A DNA stretch of 17,342 bases from Mariprofundales bacterium (lineage in GTDB: Bacteria; Pseudomonadota; Zetaproteobacteria; Mariprofundales; S012-25): contig WFOX01000146.1 of assembly GCA_015487905.1 (NCBI GenBank), positions 1 to 17,342 on the forward strand, read 5' to 3'. Both the position numbers and the translations under genes were made by a program. Positions 14,977-17,342 of this stretch are shown here, piece after piece. Every line of letters starts with the position of its first letter. Positions within the stretch are counted from its first letter, which is position 1. Under the pieces are notes generated by a model, which saw nothing but the letters and a program-made list of their open reading frames with translations, was not told where the DNA came from and searched no databases.

Positions 14977-16187
14977 CTGCGCCCAGCCATATCCTCTTCG
15001 GGATAGGCCGAGACATGGTGCACGGCAAGATCCGCGCCGAGGCGTTGTTCCTCTTCGCTAAGCCGCAGACCGATGGTTGCGCGCAAAAGCCCATAGATCG
15101 CAAAGCCGCCCACCAGCGCAATCCCAGCGCCGAGCAAGGTGCCAAGAAGCTGCGCCATGAAGCTTACGCCGCCGGCGCCACCAAGCGCCGTGGAGCCGAA
15201 GATGCCGGCGGCAATGCCGCCCCAAACGCCGCAAAAACCGTGCAATGGGATCACGCCGAGCACATCGTCCAACCGAAGCCGCATTTGCACGAACGGAAAG
15301 CCCCAGACGAACAACGCACCGGCCACAGCGCCAATCACGAGCGCCCCGATCGGATGCACGAGATCGGATCCAGCGCAGATCGCCACAAGGCCCGCAAGCG
15401 CGCCGTTGTGCACAAAGCCCGGATCGTTGCGGCCGACCACGAGCGCCGCCAAAAGCCCGCCCACCATCGCCATGAGCGAATTCACGGCCACAAGCCCTGA
15501 AGCCGCATCCACGCGCCCGGCGCTCATGACATTGAAGCCGAACCAGCCCACACAAAGGATCCAAGAACCGAGCGCAAGATAGGGGATGTTGGAGGGAAGA
15601 ATCGCAATCATGCTGCCATCTTCACGATAGCGGCCTGCGCGCGCGCCCAGCATCGCCACGGCTCCAACCGCAAGCAAACCACCCATCGCATGCACGACGA
15701 CGGAGCCTGCAAAGTCATGAAAACCTGCGCCGAAGTGCGCTTCCAACCACTTTTGAATGCCGAAGTTGCCATTCCAAGCGATCCCTTCAAAAAACGGATA
15801 CACAAGCCCCACGACGAGCAGGGTGCCGATCGCGTTCGGCCAGAAACGGATGCGCTCGGTCACACCCCCTGAGATGATCGCGGGTGCTGCAGCGGCGAAG
15901 GTGAGCAAGAAGAAATAATGGACAAGCTCATAGCCGTTGGGATCGGCTTTGCCCATGAGCGCAGAAACAGGCGCGAAGAAGCTCACCCCATAGGCGATCC
16001 AATAGCCGACGAAGAAGTAGGCCACGGTGGCAAAGCCGAAGTCGGTGATCACGCGCACAAGCGCATTGACTTGATTCTTGCGCCGCACCGTGCCGGCCTC
16101 CAGAAACGCAAATCCGGCATGCATCGCGAGCACCATCGCGGCGCCCATCAGCAAAAAGAACACATCCAGGCCGCTTGCGGGCTTCAT
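14973..16187 (-). CDS. amtB: Ammonium transporter, AmtB family
   Basis: This 404-residue, eleven-helix inner-membrane channel takes up ammonium. It has the conserved HDFAG (157-161, including D158 near the outer binding site), the pore twin histidines H166 (VVHAMGG) and H316 (PLHGFCGVWGG), the GWFGFN motif with pore F218, and SGGVTERIRF at the end of the third helix region. The cytoplasmic tail (GLRLSEEEQRLGADLAVH) is the segment that contacts PII proteins. The N-terminus begins directly with helix 1, without the cleavable signal of E. coli AmtB. ATG 16187 has an excellent GGGAGGT six bases upstream. It lies 23 bases after the PII gene on the same strand, the standard glnK-amtB pair, so it is expected to be blocked by de-uridylylated PII when ammonium is plentiful. 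Confidence 0.96.
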   Translation of the reverse strand: MKPASGLDVFFLLMGAAMVLAMHAGFAFLEAGTVRRKNQVNALVRVITDFGFATVAYFFVGYWIAYGVSFFAPVSALMGKADPNGYELVHYFFLLTFAAAAPAIISGGVTERIRFWPNAIGTLLVVGLVYPFFEGIAWNGNFGIQKWLEAHFGAGFHDFAGSVVVHAMGGLLAVGAVAMLGARAGRYREDGSMIAILPSNIPYLALGSWILCVGWFGFNVMSAGRVDAASGLVAVNSLMAMVGGLLAALVVGRNDPGFVHNGALAGLVAICAGSDLVHPIGALVIGAVAGALFVWGFPFVQMRLRLDDVLGVIPLHGFCGVWGGIAAGIFGSTALGGAGGVSFMAQLLGTLLGAGIALVGGFAIYGLLRATIGLRLSEEEQRLGADLAVHHVSAYPEEDMAGRS

Positions 16188-16210
16188 CGTGGCACCTCCC
16201 GAAAATCTGT

Positions 16211-16549
16211 TTAGAGGGCTTCTTCGTCTTCTTCGCCGGTGCGAATGCGCACGACGCGCTCCACAGGGCTTACGAAGATCTTGCCGTCCCCCACTTTGCC
16301 TGTGCGCGCGGCCTTCATGATCGCATCCACGACCTCATCCACGCGCGCTTCGGGCACGACCACCTCCACCTTCATCTTCGGCACGAAATCCACGACATAT
16401 TCGGCGCCGCGATAGAGCTCCGTGTGCCCACGCTGGCGCCCATGGCCGCGAACCTCGGTGACCGTCATGCCGCGCACGCCGATCTCTTCCAGCGCATCGC
16501 GCACATCGTCCAGTTTGAAGGGCTTGATGATGGCTTCCACCTTGCGCAT
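16211..16549 (-). CDS. glnK: Nitrogen regulatory PII protein (GlnK/GlnB)
   Basis: This 112-residue PII trimer subunit reads cellular nitrogen and energy status (2-oxoglutarate, ATP/ADP) and gates AmtB. It starts MRKVEAIIKPFKLDDVRDAL, the canonical N-terminus. The T-loop GHGRQRGHTELYRGAEY carries Y51, the uridylylation site. The C-terminal TGKVGDGKIFV (83-93) is the ATP-binding B-loop and PII signature. Pairing with amtB supports naming it glnK over glnB; the sequence alone cannot separate them. ATG 16549 has GGGGAG seven bases upstream. The acidic tail (TGEEDEEAL) is typical. Confidence 0.96.
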   Translation of the reverse strand: MRKVEAIIKPFKLDDVRDALEEIGVRGMTVTEVRGHGRQRGHTELYRGAEYVVDFVPKMKVEVVVPEARVDEVVDAIMKAARTGKVGDGKIFVSPVERVVRIRTGEEDEEAL

Positions 16550-16579
16550 AGAAGAACTCCCCTTGCGGTTTGGCGCGCC

Positions 16580-16607
16580 ATTCTAAGCGCCCACAAAGAC
16601 CAGGCAA
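16580..16607 (-). promoter_or_regulatory. Candidate sigma-70 promoter of glnK-amtB
   Basis: On the minus strand, TTGCCT (16607-16602) and TAGAAT (16585-16580) are 16 bases apart, and the expected start near 16573 leaves a 24-base leader with the GGGGAG site. No good GG-N10-GC sigma-54 element was seen, although glnK-amtB is sigma-54 dependent in enterics. This is a consensus match by eye only. Confidence 0.4.
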
Positions 16608-16622
16608 CGGCGTTGCTTTTTT
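16604..16622. promoter_or_regulatory. Palindrome overlapping the glnK -35 element, followed by a T-run
   Basis: GCAACG-G-CGTTGC is a perfect 13-base dyad that overlaps the putative -35 of glnK, followed on the plus strand by six T. It could be an operator shared by glnK and the divergent map gene. Read as a plus-strand hairpin plus T-run it also resembles a terminator, but no plus-strand gene ends upstream of it. Two further short perfect palindromes lie nearby: TGGCGCGCCA (16571-16580) and TTGCGCAA (16621-16628). The 98-base gap 16550-16647 holds nothing else recognisable. Confidence 0.3.
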
Positions 16623-16647
16623 GCGCAAGAGGCCAAGGCTTCGCCCC

Positions 16648-17342
16648 ATGATCCACATCAAGACGCCGGAAGAGATTGACGCGATGCGGCCTGCGTGTCG
16701 GCATGCCGCCGATGCGCTTGTCTATATTGAGCGCTTCATCCGCCCGGGCATCACGACGAACGAGATCAACGACCTCATTCATGAATTCACGATCCGCGCG
16801 GGCGCCCGCCCTGCGCCGCTCGGCTATCACGGCTTTCCAAAGTCGGTTTGCACCTCGGTCAACCATGTGGTGTGCCACGGCATCCCTTCCGATCGCAAGC
16901 TGCGCGAGGGCGACATCGTCAATGTGGATGTCACGAGCATCATAGACGGCTGGCACGGCGATACGAGCAAGACCTTCCTCGTGGGACGCGTAAAACCCAA
17001 GGCACGCAAGGTCGTGGAGGTTGCGAAGAGGGCGCTTGAGATCGGCATCTCCGCCGTGCGCCCGGGCGCGCGGCTCGGCGATATCGGCCATGCGATCCAA
17101 AGCTATGTGGAATCCCAAGGCTGCTCGGTCGTGCGCGAGTATTGCGGGCACGGCATCGGCCGCCATTTCCATGAAGAGCCGCAGGTCTTGCACTACGGCG
17201 AGCCCGGCACAGGGCTGGAACTCGTGCCCGGCATGGTTTTTACGATTGAACCGATGGTGAACCTCGGCAAGCCTGATGTGAAGGTGCTCAAGGACGGCTG
17301 GACGGTGGTCACACGCGATAAGTCGCTGTCCGCGCAGTTTGA
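16648..17342 (+). CDS. map: Type I methionine aminopeptidase (cut by window edge)
   Basis: The first 231 codons of a cytosolic type I methionine aminopeptidase, which removes the initiator Met from nascent proteins. It has the short N-terminus of the bacterial type Ia form (MIHIKTPEEIDAMRPA). The substrate-side H77 (VVCHGIP) and metal ligands D94 (VNVDVT), D105 (HGDTSKTF), H168 (CGHGIGRHFHEEP) and E201 (FTIEPM) are all present. The fifth ligand, Glu in the usual AQFEHT motif, would be the codon interrupted at the window end. ATG 16648 has only a weak AAGG about ten bases upstream. It is divergent from glnK; genes beyond it are not visible. Confidence 0.96.
   Translation, partial: MIHIKTPEEIDAMRPACRHAADALVYIERFIRPGITTNEINDLIHEFTIRAGARPAPLGYHGFPKSVCTSVNHVVCHGIPSDRKLREGDIVNVDVTSIIDGWHGDTSKTFLVGRVKPKARKVVEVAKRALEIGISAVRPGARLGDIGHAIQSYVESQGCSVVREYCGHGIGRHFHEEPQVLHYGEPGTGLELVPGMVFTIEPMVNLGKPDVKVLKDGWTVVTRDKSLSAQF

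Noticed and set aside
16563..16580. Sigma-54 promoter for glnK (TGGCGC followed by GC)
   Set aside because: The spacing between GG and GC is 11, not 10, and TTGC is missing; a sigma-70-like pair fits better.
16604..16622. Rho-independent terminator on the plus strand
   Set aside because: The usable stem is only 5 bp with a 3-base loop, and no plus-strand gene ends upstream. It fits better as an operator-like dyad.
1..17342. GCAAGCGC as a DNA uptake sequence
   Set aside because: Its orientation follows the coding strand and it fits Leu-Ala codon pairs, so codon-pair bias explains it more simply. Kept only as a finding to test.

Overview
The window is GC-rich (about two thirds by eye) and almost fully coding. 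It comes from a diderm bacterium, most likely a proteobacterium: it encodes a TolC-type outer-membrane channel, an MsbA-type exporter, a Wza-type export lipoprotein, an AmiC-type amidase, a glnK-amtB pair, and ribosome binding sites of the AGGAGG type. I cannot fix the class. No tRNA, rRNA, CRISPR array, insertion sequence or phage gene was seen, and no gap between genes exceeds about 110 bases.

Layout. 1-1288 (minus): a small Cys/His-rich exported protein followed by the first 289 residues of a TolC/CzcC-like channel, probably the start of a metal efflux operon that continues past the left edge. 1400-1861 (plus): a short YkuD L,D-transpeptidase. 1845-11870 (minus): a tightly packed seven-gene operon. 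In order of transcription it holds a lipoprotein fusing a seven-repeat FG-GAP propeller, an OmpA peptidoglycan-binding domain and a Wza export domain; a Wzc-type BY-kinase; a 63-residue membrane protein; an O-antigen ligase/Wzy-like protein; an AMIN/amidase_3 peptidoglycan amidase; an MsbA-like ABC exporter; and an EI24/CysZ-like membrane protein. 11974-14976 (plus, divergent): an ExeA/XrtA-type AAA ATPase, a degenerate HD-GYP protein, and a TPR plus cyclic-nucleotide-binding-like protein, all overlapping. 14973-16549 (minus): glnK-amtB. 16648-end (plus): the start of map.

The central 13 kb reads as a surface-polysaccharide polymerisation and export system. The outer-membrane exporter appears built to grip peptidoglycan and carries a calcium-type propeller. 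A wall amidase and an ABC exporter are translationally coupled to it, and a divergent ATPase/dead HD-GYP/CNB-like operon may regulate it. There are no glycosyltransferase, Wzx or exosortase genes in view. The propeller-OmpA-Wza fusion and its operon are the best candidates for an undescribed system.

A separate sequence-level signal covers the whole window: I found no TCGA, ACGT or GTAC anywhere, and synonymous codons are chosen in a neighbour-dependent way that avoids them.
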